From assembly GCF_035987325.1 (NCBI RefSeq), contig NZ_CP108488.1, positions 5,580,001 to 5,644,000 on the forward strand: 64,000 bases of DNA, in the 5' to 3' direction. Shown here one piece after another: positions 1 through 9,022 of this stretch. The position numbers and the translations under genes are program-made. The notes under the pieces are model-generated. The model searched no databases, was not told where the DNA came from, and was given only the letters and a program-made list of their open reading frames with translations. The first letter of the stretch is position 1; each line of letters begins with the position of its first letter. This DNA is from Streptomyces sp. NBC_01244 (GTDB lineage: Bacteria > Actinomycetota > Actinomycetes > Streptomycetales > Streptomycetaceae).

Positions 1-31
1 GGAGATCGACGCGCTGTACCGGTCCTCCTGA
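1..31 (+). CDS. C-terminal end of an upstream gene, possibly an acyl-CoA ligase
   Basis: The window opens inside an open frame that reads EIDALYRSS and stops at TGA 29-31. The end resembles that of the acyl-CoA ligase at 11161-13056, which finishes GEIEELYG, so the missing gene may be another AMP-dependent fatty-acyl-CoA ligase. Nine residues are too few for a firm call; the ligase idea is inference. Confidence 0.3.
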   Translation, partial: EIDALYRSS

Positions 32-107
32 GGCCTGAGGCCTGAGGCCTGAGGCCTGAGGTCCGAGGTCTGAGGCCTGAGGTCCGAGGCGCGAGGACCG
101 AGGTCCG
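31..107. repeat. 7-bp tandem repeat, 11 units
   Basis: Eleven consecutive 7-bp units of the form aggcctg or its variants (aggtccg, aggtctg, aggcgcg, aggaccg) begin right at the stop codon of the upstream gene. The first four units are identical and later ones diverge. It lies between that gene and the AraC gene and encodes nothing recognisable. Confidence 0.85.
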
Positions 108-191
108 TTCAGGCGGATGATCGGATCGGATCGCGGCGGTCGGGTCCGGCCGGTGTGCTGCCGGGCAGGGTGGACACCGAAAGGAGGCCTC

Positions 192-1076
192 GTGATCTCG
201 GCACTCAACCGGCTGGTCGATCTCGTCGAGGAGCATCTGGTCGAGGAGCACCTCGGCGAGGAGCTCGACGTCCCCGGGCTGGCCGGGGAGCTCGGCACGA
301 CCGAATACCACCTGCGCCGCATGTTCTCGTCGCTGACCGGCATGCCGCTGTCGGAGTACGTGCGCCGTCGCCGCATGACGGTGGCCGCCGCCGACGTGGT
401 CCGGGGTGAGGACGATCTGTTGAGCATCGCCGTCCGGCACGGATACGGCTCGACGGAGGCGTTCGGACGGGCGTTCCGCGCCGTCCACGGCGCCGGCCTC
501 AGCGACGTGCGCCGGGACGGAGGCCCCCTGCGCGCACAACCCCGGCTCAGGATCCGCCTGACCGTCGAAGGGAGCATCCCCATGGACACCCGCCTCATCG
601 ACCGCCCCGCGTTCCGGCTGGTCGGACACGCGGCCCGCGTTCCGCTCATCCACCAGGGCGTCAACCCGCACATCCAGCAGCACATCACCGCACTGCCGCT
701 CGCCGAGCACCTCCGGCTGAAGGCCCTCGGCGACACCGAGCCGGGGGGCCTGCTGCAGGTCTCCGACGACCTCGACCCCGACGGCACGGAGGGGAGCGAA
801 CTGACCTACCTGCACGGAGTCGCCGTCTCCCGGTCCACGCCCGCCCCCGACGATCTCGACGCCATCGAGGTGCCGGCCGGCCGGTGGGCGGTCTTCCGCA
901 CCGCCGGGCCGCATCCGCAGGCCCTGCAGACGGCCTGGGCCGCGACCGCGACCGACTGGTTCCCCTCCAACCCGTGGCGCCTGCGGCCCGGTCCCTCGAT
1001 CGTCGCGGTCCTCGACCGGGCGGAGGACTTCAGTACGGCGACCTGTGAGCTGTGGCTGCCCGTCGAACCGGCGTGA
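192..1076 (+). CDS. AraC-family regulator with GyrI-like effector-binding domain
   Basis: Predicted cytoplasmic transcription factor. The N-terminal ~105 residues form an AraC-type double helix-turn-helix (EYHLRRMF, then YGSTEAFGRAFRAVHG). Residues ~125-294 resemble the AraC effector-binding/GyrI-like domain that binds small amphipathic or cationic ligands in the Rob/BmrR group. I chose GTG 192 because AAGGAGG lies at 181-187; an in-frame ATG at 117 has no ribosome-binding site and adds an unconserved-looking basic tail. The DNA-binding domain comes first, the reverse of classical AraC but normal for the Rob type. The target is unknown; the next gene lies 385 bp downstream on the same strand. 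Confidence 0.85.
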   Translation: MISALNRLVDLVEEHLVEEHLGEELDVPGLAGELGTTEYHLRRMFSSLTGMPLSEYVRRRRMTVAAADVVRGEDDLLSIAVRHGYGSTEAFGRAFRAVHGAGLSDVRRDGGPLRAQPRLRIRLTVEGSIPMDTRLIDRPAFRLVGHAARVPLIHQGVNPHIQQHITALPLAEHLRLKALGDTEPGGLLQVSDDLDPDGTEGSELTYLHGVAVSRSTPAPDDLDAIEVPAGRWAVFRTAGPHPQALQTAWAATATDWFPSNPWRLRPGPSIVAVLDRAEDFSTATCELWLPVEPA

Positions 1077-1262
1077 CGGCGTGACGGCGTGACGGCGCGC
1101 GGCCAGTGCACCGGCCGTACCGGCCGTCCCGGCCGTACCGGCCGTCCCGGCCGTACCGGCCGTCCCGGCCGTACCGGCCGTCCCGGCCGTACCGGCCGTC
1201 CCGGCCGTACCGGCCGTCCCGGCCGTACCGGCCGTCCCGGCCGTACCGGCCGTCCCGGCCGG
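1073..1262. repeat. GC-rich tandem repeats: 8-bp x3, then 18-bp x~8
   Basis: Three copies of gtgacggc (1073-1096) overlap the stop of the AraC gene. From 1111 to 1262 an 18-bp unit, ggccgtaccggccgtccc, repeats about eight times almost without change; it is itself two 9-bp halves. It contains no spacers, so it is not CRISPR. Long open frames in both directions here are only the repeat translated. From 1263 to 1461 I see no gene, only the leader of the next one. Confidence 0.9.
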
Positions 1263-1461
1263 ACGCCGTCACCCATGCGGCTCCCCGGGCGATCGCCGCT
1301 CGCGTCCCGTGCGGCCTGCCCCACGGGCCCGGCCCCGCAGGGCCGTCGGGGACCGGAGTGTGCGCGCGCCGCACCGACCGCGCCGCGGCGGCCGGAGCGG
1401 CGTCGGCAGCGCCTGCTTATCGTGAGCCGACCGGTCCGGGGGGTCGCCCGAGGAGGGTGCA

Positions 1462-3141
1462 GTGCACCGTGCCCGTGCCCGTTCCCGTTCCCGCTCCCGT
1501 GCCCGTTCACGTGTCGGCTCCCGTCCCCGCTCGCTTTCCCGGGCCCGTACCCGGATAGGCGCCGGGGTCCTCGGCACCGCTCTGGCCGGGGCCCTGCTCG
1601 CCGCCGTGCCCGGAGAGGTGTTGACGACCCCGGCGCCCGCCGCCAGGGGGATCCAGTGGGGCGCGTGCCCGGAGAAGCCCGTGCCCACCGGTATGCGGTG
1701 CGGAACCCTCACCGTGCCGCTCGATTACGAGGCCAAGGGCCAGGGCCGGCGTCAGGGCCAGGGCCAGGGCCAGGGCCAGGGCCAGGGGACGATCAGGATC
1801 GCCGTCGCCCGGCTTCCCGCCACCGGGCCCGCCGGCAAGCGGATCGGCTCCCTCGTGCTGAACTTCGGCGGTCCCGGTGCCCCCGGCGTCTCCGCCCTCG
1901 CCGCCGACCCCAACGCCTTCGCGGAGCTCAACAAGCGCTACGACCTCGTCGCCTTCGACCCCCGGGGCGTCGGGCACAGCGCCCCCGTCACCTGTGGCGG
2001 AGGAGACCGGGAGGCGGGCGCGGCCCCCGACGGGCCCGCCGCCCAGCTCGCCGCCCTGCGCGCCGTCGCCAAGCGCTGCGCGCTGGACTCCGGCCCGGTG
2101 CTCCCGTACGTCGGCACCGTCAGCGTGGCCCGCGACATGGACCTGCTGCGCCAGGCCCTGGGGGAGGACGAGCTCGACTTCCTCGGCTTCTCCTACGGCA
2201 CGCGCCTCGGCGCGGTGTACGCCGCACTGTTTCCGCACCGCACCGGCCGGATGGTCCTCGACGGGGTCGACACGCTCACCGAGCCGCTCGGCGAGCAGGC
2301 CCTGCTCTCGGCCGTCGGCCAGCAGCGGGCGCTGGACAACTTCCTCGTCTGGTGCGCCCACCAGCAGGGCTGCGTCTTCGGTACGAACACCCGTACCGCC
2401 AAGGAGAAGGTCCAGGCCCTCGTCACCCGCCTGGACGCGGCGCCGCTGACCGGTGAGGGCGGGCTGCGCTTCACCGGGCAGGACGTGGCCGAAGCCATCG
2501 GGGCCGCCCTGTACTCGCCGAAGGCCTGGCCCGACCTCGCGGACGCGCTCGCGCTGGTCGAGCGCAGCGGCGACCCCGTGGGGCTGATGCAGCTCGGCGG
2601 TCCGGACGAGGCGCCGACGCCGCCACCGCCATCATCGCCGCCGGCCTCGCCCCGGGAGGAGCCCGACGCCGCCGCCCCGCCCGCCGTGCCCGCCGACAAC
2701 GCCACCGCCGCGCTCGTCGCCGTGAACTGCGCCGACGACCCGGACCGCGGCGACGCCAAGGCCTCCCCGGCGGCCGTCGCGCGGGAGCTGGCCGAGCTCC
2801 AGCCGGTCTTCCTCGCCGCCTCGCCGATCTTCGGTCCGCGCCAGCTGATGACGGTGCCGGCCTGCTACGGGCGCCCCGCCGGCACCGATTTCATCCGCGA
2901 GATCGACCGCCCGGCCGGCATCCCGCGCATCCTGCTCGTCGGTACGCGCGGAGACCCGGCCACCCCGTACGAGTGGACGGAGGAGACGGCGAAGCGGCTC
3001 GGCAACACCGTGGTCCTGGACTACAAGGGCGACGGGCACACCGGGTACGTCTCCTCGCGCTGCGTGCAGGGGTACGTGGACCACTTCCTGATCGACGGCC
3101 GGCTGCCCTCGGGGACGCGCTCCTGCCCCGCCGAGGAGTGA
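1462..3141 (+). CDS. Secreted alpha/beta hydrolase, tripeptidyl-aminopeptidase (TAP) family
   Basis: Likely exported peptidase removing N-terminal peptides. GTG 1462 follows AGGAGG at 1451-1456. The N-terminus is very Arg/Ser rich (residues 1-32), then a hydrophobic segment (about 34-50) makes a signal sequence. The fold is alpha/beta hydrolase with nucleophile motif GFSYGT (Ser244), and probable Asp498 in GDPATPY and His526 in GDGHTGY; residues after ~420 match the TAP C-terminal region. Two oddities: a GQ-repeat loop at about residues 93-108 from a cagggc repeat, and a Pro-rich insert near residues 383-412. The 559-residue length fits the Streptomyces SlpD/SlpE/TAP group. Substrate is not predictable. 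Confidence 0.85.
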   Translation: MHRARARSRSRSRARSRVGSRPRSLSRARTRIGAGVLGTALAGALLAAVPGEVLTTPAPAARGIQWGACPEKPVPTGMRCGTLTVPLDYEAKGQGRRQGQGQGQGQGQGTIRIAVARLPATGPAGKRIGSLVLNFGGPGAPGVSALAADPNAFAELNKRYDLVAFDPRGVGHSAPVTCGGGDREAGAAPDGPAAQLAALRAVAKRCALDSGPVLPYVGTVSVARDMDLLRQALGEDELDFLGFSYGTRLGAVYAALFPHRTGRMVLDGVDTLTEPLGEQALLSAVGQQRALDNFLVWCAHQQGCVFGTNTRTAKEKVQALVTRLDAAPLTGEGGLRFTGQDVAEAIGAALYSPKAWPDLADALALVERSGDPVGLMQLGGPDEAPTPPPPSSPPASPREEPDAAAPPAVPADNATAALVAVNCADDPDRGDAKASPAAVARELAELQPVFLAASPIFGPRQLMTVPACYGRPAGTDFIREIDRPAGIPRILLVGTRGDPATPYEWTEETAKRLGNTVVLDYKGDGHTGYVSSRCVQGYVDHFLIDGRLPSGTRSCPAEE

Positions 3142-3207
3142 GGGCGCGCAAGACGCCTCCCCCTGGGCGGGGCAGTGACAACACCGCGTACGAGGTGTGG
3201 TGTCAGG

Positions 3208-4386
3208 TCAGCAGTTGGGGCGCGCCGTACGGCCCGCGAAGCGGTCCGCGAGCCAGTTGCCCGCCGCCAGGGACTGGGTGATGACGCCGCTGACGTGCTC
3301 GCCGATCCAGATGGTGTCGAATTCGAGGTTCGCGCCCCGCGCGCACCAGTCGGAGCGCAGCCGGCTCCCGACGGCGTACGGGATGAGCTCGTCGCCGAGC
3401 GCGTGGTACTGGTACACGGGCGCGGCCGGGGCGGTGCGCCCGAGCTTGCTCTGGTTCAGCCGGGCCTGCCAGTCCGGCTGGGCGAGCGGGTTGCGGGTGG
3501 TCAGGTCGGAGATCCGCTTGAAGGAGCCGGCGATGGCGTCGATGGCCACGCAGTTGTCCTTCATGGCGCCGACCAGGACCTTCCCGGCCGGGTTGAGGTA
3601 GGAGTCGAGCTTCAGCTCGGGGAAGGCCGCGTCCTGGCCGGCGGCGGCCATGAAGATGAGGCCGGAGCCGTAGGAGCCGTTGTTGAAGTCGGCCACCTTC
3701 AGCAGATCGGCCGGGACGCCGCCCGTCGCGGTGCCCTTGACCCGCAACTCCGGTGCGTACGAGCCCTGCAGCTCGGCGGCCCAGCTGCTGGCCTGGCCGC
3801 CCTGGGAGTACCCCATGATGCCGACGGGCGTGGTGGCGGACAGCCCGGCCTCGGGGAGGCGGGTGGCCGCGCGGGCGGCGTCGAGCACGGCGTGGCCGGC
3901 GGCGGGGCCGACGGTGTAGGTGTGCACGCCGGGGGTGCCGAGGCCCTCGTAGTCGGTGACGACCACGGCCCAGCCGCGCAGGGTGAGCTGCTGGATGAGG
4001 TTGGCCTCCATGGAGGTGCCGTACGGGAGGTTGTTGCTCGGCGCGCAGGAGTCGCCCATGCCGACGGTTCCGACGGCGTAGGTGATCAGGGGGCGCGGGC
4101 CGGTGCGGCCGTCCTGCGGGACGATGACGGTGCCGGAGACCACGTTCGGGGCTCCGTCGGCGGTCGTCGAGTTGTAGTGGATCTTCCAGGCCTTGGTGTT
4201 GGTGGGCTGGCCGGGCAGCGGGTGGAACGCGGACGGCGCGCTGCTGACGACGTCGCCGGGGCGGGCGGTGGCCTACTCGGCCTGCGGGGCGGCCTGGTCG
4301 GCGGCCTGGGCGGTGGCGGTGGCGGGGATCGCGGCCGAGAGGGCCAGGGCGGCCACTGCGGCGAGTGCTGAGCTTCGGATGCGCAT
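3208..4386 (-). pseudogene. Secretory lipase interrupted by an in-frame TAG
   Basis: Reading the minus strand from ATG 4386 gives a clean signal peptide (MRIRSSALAAVAALAL, then ATATAQA). A TAG at 4275-4273 then stops the frame after 37 codons. Past it the same frame continues without interruption to TGA at 3208 and encodes a complete secretory lipase-like (LIP family) alpha/beta hydrolase: nucleophile GYSQGG, later the conserved YQYHALGDELIPY and WCARG. No frameshift is needed; removing one stop restores ~391 residues. The internal ATG at 4143 would give a protein lacking the signal and the first ~80 residues. So this is a nonsense allele, an assembly error, or a readthrough case. Coding quality is intact after the stop, so any inactivation is recent. 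Confidence 0.8.
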
Positions 4387-4511
4387 GGGGCGGCTCTCCC
4401 AAGGGTCCGGGTGGGGGTGGTAGGTGAGGAGAAGGTAGTGACCGACCGGTAGGAACGTCGCTGACCGCACAGCTCAGCTTTCCTGACCCGGAATCCCACT
4501 CGCCCCGGCGA

Positions 4512-4567
4512 TGACGCGACGGCGCCCCGTCCCCAGGGGGTCCGGGGTACGGGGCGCCGTCGCGTCA
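4512..4567. terminator. Strong hairpin terminator
   Basis: A perfect 19-bp inverted repeat (tgacgcgacggcgccccgt at 4512-4530, its complement at 4549-4567) with an 18-nt loop. It sits just downstream of the minus-strand gene ending at 4581 and upstream of the lipase promoter, so it probably ends transcription of the large secreted-protein gene. No U tract, as usual in Streptomyces. Confidence 0.8.
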
Positions 4568-4580
4568 GGGGCCGACAGGT

Positions 4581-7500
4581 CTAGCCGTTGTCCTTGTCCT
4601 TGTCCTTGCGGTCGTGCTCCTTCAGCGTGATGTCCTCCGTGTCCGTGAAGTCGATGTGCGTCGAGGCGTGTGTCGTGTACGGGTAGGCGACGATGACCGA
4701 GCCCGAACCCGGTTTGCCGGACTGGTCCTCCTTCAGCAGGCCCTTGGGAGAGCCGGCGCGGACGATCAGCTCGTCACCCTTCTCCGGCCGGACGTTGGAC
4801 GGGTCTCCGCCGTCGACGGAGAGCTGGGTGCTGACGGTGTCCTTGACGAGGAAGTCGATCGTGTCCTTGCCGCCGCGGGCGAGGACCCCGATCCGCTCGG
4901 TCTGTGCCGTGGTGATCCGCAGGCCGAGCAGTGCCACGAGCGGGGACGGCTTGCGGACCAGCGGCAGGGAGTCGACGTGGAGCGTGGTGTACGTGTCCAC
5001 GACGCCGCGGATCCGGTCGCCCCGGGTGGTGCCCACGATGGTCACCTCGTCGTCTCCGCCGTCGGTGCTGATCCCCACGTCACCGGTGACGTTGAAGAAG
5101 TTCAGCACCTGCCGGGAGCCCGCCCGCTCCAGCCGCCCGCTGTTGACGCCGAGCGGGGTGAAGGTGAGCCGGTCGTCGCCCGACCCGCCCGTGACGGCCG
5201 CGCCGTGCCCGTTCGCGTCGAGGTTGACGACGGGGATCCCCTGGATGCCGGCGAAACCGCCCGGGATGCCCGGGTAGCCGGTCACCTGGCCCTCGGCGAT
5301 GTCGACCAGCACGTTCGCCGTGGCGCCCGTGAGGCTGAGCGAGTGCTTGGCGATGGTCACCGGGAGGGAGGGAGAGGCCGGGCTCACGTTGCCGGCGAGG
5401 TCCTCGAGGAGGACGTCGACGTCGTACCGGCCGTCGCGCAGCGCGGAGCTGACGACCTCGTACTCACCGGCCGGGGTGACGGTGTCCGTGCCGACCACGG
5501 CCGCGCTGCCTCCCGCGGGGGCGGTCCGCAGCCGGACCAGCGCGTTCGGCTCGACCGACGAGCCCTGGAAGGCGGGCTTGATGATGGTGGTGATGTTGTC
5601 GACGTCGCTGCCCGCGCTGTCGCTGGAGGCCAGCAGGTCGGGGGCGGCGGCCGGCCGGACCGGCGCGACCGTGTCCAGAGTGATCACGAGTGCGTGGGCG
5701 CTCTCCGCGCCCGAGCCGGTGACGTGGGTGGTGCCGGCGACGCGGGGGTTGTCGGACGGGTCGACGATGATCACCTCGGCGGTGATCTGGTTCTCGCCCT
5801 CCCGCAGGACCGGGTCCAGGCGGATCTGGTACAGCCCCGGCTTGTTCGTCGGATCGACGGGCGTGGCGAAGCCGACGCGCTCCCCGTCGCGCTCCACGGC
5901 CACCTTGTAGCCGGGGGCGTCGTCGGTGAGGGCGGGCGTGGTGTTCTGCGGGGACAGCTGGATGCCGGCGGAGCGCAGCTCGGCGTCGTTCACGCGGAGG
6001 AAGAGGTCCGGTCCGACGACCTTGGTGACGTCGTCCCTGTCGGAGCGGCCCGAGTCGGACTGCTGCTTGAGGTCCAGGCTGAAGGGCTCGGGGGCCGCGC
6101 GGTTGGCGACGACGAGGTCGTAGGTGCCTTGCGGCGGGTCGGTCGGTGAGGCGTCCCCGGGCCGGGTCGGGTCGGTCACGCCGGCGGCGCTGACCACGAC
6201 GTAGTACGGCTCGTCCTGGACGACGGGGATCGCGAGCAGGCCGGTGGAGGTGCCGGCCCGGGTGGAGACGGTGCCGGTGGCGACGCGGTTGCCGAACTTG
6301 TCGTACGCGCGGACCGCGAGCGGGGCGATCACCTCGTTGAAGCGGATCTCGGTGGTGAGGTGGCCGGTGTGACGGGGCGTGACCCGGAAGAAGTCCACGT
6401 CGGTCGCGGTGTGCAGGGTGAGGCCGCGCCGGTTGAACTGCTCGTTCGAGCCGAGGTCGGCGGCCACGGCGTGGTCGATCGACTCGTTGGGCTCGTGGGA
6501 GTCGGGGAAGGCCCCGAGCATCGAGAAGACGTCGAAGTAGGTGTCCTGGTTGCCCGCTGAGGGTGCGGTGGGGGTGGGCGGGGTGGTGTTGCCGGTCCAG
6601 GACGCGTAGGCGATCCCGTTCACCGTCCACAGCCCGTTGTACTCGCCGATCCGCAGGGTCCGCCGGGTCTCGCCGGCGACCATGGTGCCGCAGCCGGCGA
6701 AGTTGCCGAAGCGGCACGGGGCGTTGCGGTCGGGGTCGAAGGGGGAGTCGCTGACGCGGAAGTCCTGCGTCCAGGTCTGGCCGCCGTCTCGGCTGGTGGT
6801 GCCGTACAGCTCCAGCAGGAAGTTGTCGGCCCCGTTCGGCCCGGTACCACCATTGCGCCGGCCACTGCGGTTGTCGTACCAGGTGACGACGGCGTTGCCG
6901 TCCTGGTCGATGTGGGCGTTGGGCATGACGGCGAAGGTCTGGCCCGGTCCGTGGTCGACCCGGCCCCGGGTGAAGTTCAGGCCGTTGTCCGTGGAGCGGG
7001 CGATGACGACGTCGGCGTCGTCGTCGTTCCCGTAGTTGTTGTCGGGGTCGTCATTGGCGACGACGTAGACGTTCCCGGCCCGCGCCGGGTCGGGCAGGAT
7101 GTACGGCTGCACGGTGCCCTGGAGCCAGAAGTCGGTCCCGGGGATCTCGGTGGCCGGGTTGTTCTGCCGGTTGCAGGTGACGTCGGCCTGGCCCGCGCCG
7201 AACGGCACCGTCCGCTGCTGGGGGGTGCCGGCGGCGAAGTCGGCGCCGCCGGAGCCGTCCCGGAGCAGCTGGGTCGTGCCCACTGCTCCATCGCCGGCGC
7301 AGGTGTCGGTGTGGTAGGCGACGTAGAGGTCGCCGTTCTGGGCGACGGCCGCGTGCGAGGGCCAGACGAAGCCCTCGCCGGCCTGGGAGACGGCGGCCGC
7401 GGCGGACCAGGTCGTGCCGCCGTTCGTGGAGCGCGAGAACAGGATCCGCGAGCCGCCGGCGGCGGGGAGTTCCGTCCAGACGATGTAGACGTTGCCCACG

Positions 7501-8012
7501 TACGGACTGGTGGGGTTGGAATCGACCACCAGCCACTGCTTGTCGTGGTCGATGTTGCCGTTCGGGCTCACCTGGACGGGGGTGTAGGTCTGGGTTCCCG
7601 TCGTCGTGGTGTCGTTGATCCGGCCGACCCCGAGCCCGAGCCGGGCGGGGGTCGGGTTGGTGTTCAATCCGCCGCGCGACAGGTGCGTGACGAAGAGGTT
7701 TCCGTCGGCGTCGAAGCCGAGCACCGGGTCGCCGTTGCACGGGGTGACGGTCGACGTCCGCGTGATCGGGAAGCCGTCCCGCCCGTAGTTGAGGTCGATG
7801 TGGACAGTGCAGCCCTCCATGACGGCGACCTGTCCGGGCTTGCGGGGGTTGGCGGTGGCGTTGTGCGGCTCGTTGTTGCCGGTGCCGATCCTGCGGTCGT
7901 CGCCCGCCCACGCGGGGGAGGCGGCGGGGCCGAGGATCGTGAGCGACTGCAGTACGAGGAGAATGCTGCTGACGGTGGTGAAGGCACGCCTGTAGAGGTG
8001 GTTGCTCAGCAT
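4581..8012 (-). CDS. Large secreted Asp-box (sialidase-like) protein with PPC-like and Ig-like regions
   Basis: A 1,143-residue exported protein. Start ATG 8012 precedes a signal sequence (LYRRAFTTVSSILLVLQSL, cleavage near SPAWA). Residues ~60-460 contain Asp-box motifs typical of sialidase-like propellers (STNGGTTW, STDNGLNF, SRDGGQTW). About 485-650 starts EPNESIDHA and resembles a pre-peptidase C-terminal domain. After that come Ig-like beta modules with repeated DNI/DDV segments and an acidic/basic tail (HDRKDKDKDNG). I see no clear sialidase catalytic triad, so enzymatic activity is not claimed; sugar or protein binding outside the cell is as likely. An upstream in-frame ATG at 8153 would only bury the signal peptide. 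A poor ribosome-binding site makes the start moderately certain. Confidence 0.75.
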   Translation of the reverse strand: MLSNHLYRRAFTTVSSILLVLQSLTILGPAASPAWAGDDRRIGTGNNEPHNATANPRKPGQVAVMEGCTVHIDLNYGRDGFPITRTSTVTPCNGDPVLGFDADGNLFVTHLSRGGLNTNPTPARLGLGVGRINDTTTTGTQTYTPVQVSPNGNIDHDKQWLVVDSNPTSPYVGNVYIVWTELPAAGGSRILFSRSTNGGTTWSAAAAVSQAGEGFVWPSHAAVAQNGDLYVAYHTDTCAGDGAVGTTQLLRDGSGGADFAAGTPQQRTVPFGAGQADVTCNRQNNPATEIPGTDFWLQGTVQPYILPDPARAGNVYVVANDDPDNNYGNDDDADVVIARSTDNGLNFTRGRVDHGPGQTFAVMPNAHIDQDGNAVVTWYDNRSGRRNGGTGPNGADNFLLELYGTTSRDGGQTWTQDFRVSDSPFDPDRNAPCRFGNFAGCGTMVAGETRRTLRIGEYNGLWTVNGIAYASWTGNTTPPTPTAPSAGNQDTYFDVFSMLGAFPDSHEPNESIDHAVAADLGSNEQFNRRGLTLHTATDVDFFRVTPRHTGHLTTEIRFNEVIAPLAVRAYDKFGNRVATGTVSTRAGTSTGLLAIPVVQDEPYYVVVSAAGVTDPTRPGDASPTDPPQGTYDLVVANRAAPEPFSLDLKQQSDSGRSDRDDVTKVVGPDLFLRVNDAELRSAGIQLSPQNTTPALTDDAPGYKVAVERDGERVGFATPVDPTNKPGLYQIRLDPVLREGENQITAEVIIVDPSDNPRVAGTTHVTGSGAESAHALVITLDTVAPVRPAAAPDLLASSDSAGSDVDNITTIIKPAFQGSSVEPNALVRLRTAPAGGSAAVVGTDTVTPAGEYEVVSSALRDGRYDVDVLLEDLAGNVSPASPSLPVTIAKHSLSLTGATANVLVDIAEGQVTGYPGIPGGFAGIQGIPVVNLDANGHGAAVTGGSGDDRLTFTPLGVNSGRLERAGSRQVLNFFNVTGDVGISTDGGDDEVTIVGTTRGDRIRGVVDTYTTLHVDSLPLVRKPSPLVALLGLRITTAQTERIGVLARGGKDTIDFLVKDTVSTQLSVDGGDPSNVRPEKGDELIVRAGSPKGLLKEDQSGKPGSGSVIVAYPYTTHASTHIDFTDTEDITLKEHDRKDKDKDNG

Positions 8013-8489
8013 GCGTCCCGCTCTCTGGCTCTGTACATCCCGCTCCTTCCAGCCCGACGGCCGCACCTGACCTGAGCGGCTCCACGTGCTGTTCGAGAGT
8101 GGACTCTGGCACCACGCCGATGGCGGCACAGAAGGCGCTCCGAGCCGCGGCACGGGAATTCACCAAGATCACTGAAAGAACCACCCGCCCGGCGTAGCTT
8201 TGCCAGTTTTGCCGAGTGCGAACGTTCTGTGTTGATGGGTGCGTCTGCATGTCGACTGGAAGTGGCTCCGATTTTAGTGGGGGTGGGGTGGGGTGGGTGA
8301 GCCTTTCTTCATTCTTATCGATTTGCAATCACATACGAGTTAATTGTCAAAGTCCGCCTCGGTGCCGACATCCACCGCGAGGGCCGCGAGGGCCGCGAGG
8401 GTCGCGAGGGCCGTCCCGCGCCGAGCGTCCGGAGCGCGTGGGTCCCCGCCGGCTCCTGCGCGGGCAATACCCGCTACGGGCAATACCCG
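8013..8489. other. 477-bp intergenic region with relatively AT-rich stretch
   Basis: This holds the likely promoter of the large secreted protein: a minus-strand TTGACA at 8350-8345 within an AT-rich block (8310-8350), with no convincing -10 (TGCAAA at 17-bp spacing). It also holds a G-quadruplex motif (listed separately) and 9-bp repeats of gagggccgc around 8380-8412, close to the stop of the MarR gene. No coding region is supported. Confidence 0.45.
8279..8297 (+). other. G-quadruplex motif with single-T loops
   Basis: Four G runs of 5, 4, 4 and 3 are separated by single T residues. This fits the most stable class of parallel G-quadruplex. It lies about 270 bp upstream of the start of the large secreted protein, so it is C-rich in that gene's coding sense. 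Confidence 0.6.
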
Positions 8490-8942
8490 CTAGGCCGTGG
8501 GCATTCCCGCCGAGGCGTCCTCCAGCGTCCCGCGCAGTAGGGCGAGGGTGGATGTCAGCTGCTCCAGTGAGCCGGCCGTCAGCGGCTCGGCGAGCCAGGT
8601 GCGCAGCCCGTCCTCGAAGGTGGGGGTGGCGGCGGCCAGCAGCTCGGCGCCCTCGGGGGTCAGCTCCAGCAGGGACGAGCGGCGGTTGCTGGGATTGGGC
8701 CTCCGGACCACCCAGCCCGCGGCCTCCAGGCGGTCCACCCCCTTGCTGGTCGCCCCGACGGTGATGGCGGCCTCCTCTGCCAGGTCGTTGACCCGGCAGC
8801 CGTCCCGACCGTCGATGATGCGCAGGAATTCGTACTGACCCATCGTCAGGCCGTGTTCCGCGCGCAGTCGTTCGCCCAGCGCGTTGTAGAGCCTGGTCTC
8901 GTAGCGGACGAGGTCCGTGAACACCTGCGTGAGGTCGGTCAC
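8490..8942 (-). CDS. MarR-family transcriptional regulator
   Basis: A 150-residue winged-helix regulator. The middle carries the MarR core (YEFLRIIDG, then VNDLAEEAAITVGATSKGVD as recognition region, then RRPNPSNRRSSLLELTPEG as wing). GTG 8942 is preferred because GGAG stands 6 nt upstream; longer in-frame starts would run through the palindromic operator into the divergent promoter. It is divergent from the esterase at 9023 with only 80 bp between them, so it most likely represses itself and the esterase, responding to a phenolic or similar ligand (inference from the family). Confidence 0.88.
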   Translation of the reverse strand: MTDLTQVFTDLVRYETRLYNALGERLRAEHGLTMGQYEFLRIIDGRDGCRVNDLAEEAAITVGATSKGVDRLEAAGWVVRRPNPSNRRSSLLELTPEGAELLAAATPTFEDGLRTWLAEPLTAGSLEQLTSTLALLRGTLEDASAGMPTA

Positions 8943-8967
8943 AATCTGCTCCAGATTCAAGGGAATG

Positions 8968-8990
8968 ATATTCCTAGGAATATAGTTCCT
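8968..8990. promoter_or_regulatory. Palindromic operator for the MarR regulator
   Basis: atattcctaggaatat (8968-8983) is a perfect 16-bp palindrome, overlapped by a second dyad, aggaa-N5-ttcct (8976-8990). It lies between the divergent starts at 8942 and 9023, and is unusually AT-rich for this DNA. The position and symmetry are typical of MarR dimers covering both promoters. Confidence 0.75.
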
Positions 8991-9022
8991 AGTGAAGAAC
9001 ATCGCTGCATCTGGAGGATCGC

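Noticed and set aside
1111..1262. CRISPR array
   Set aside because: Units are contiguous 18-mers with no unique spacers and no cas genes nearby.
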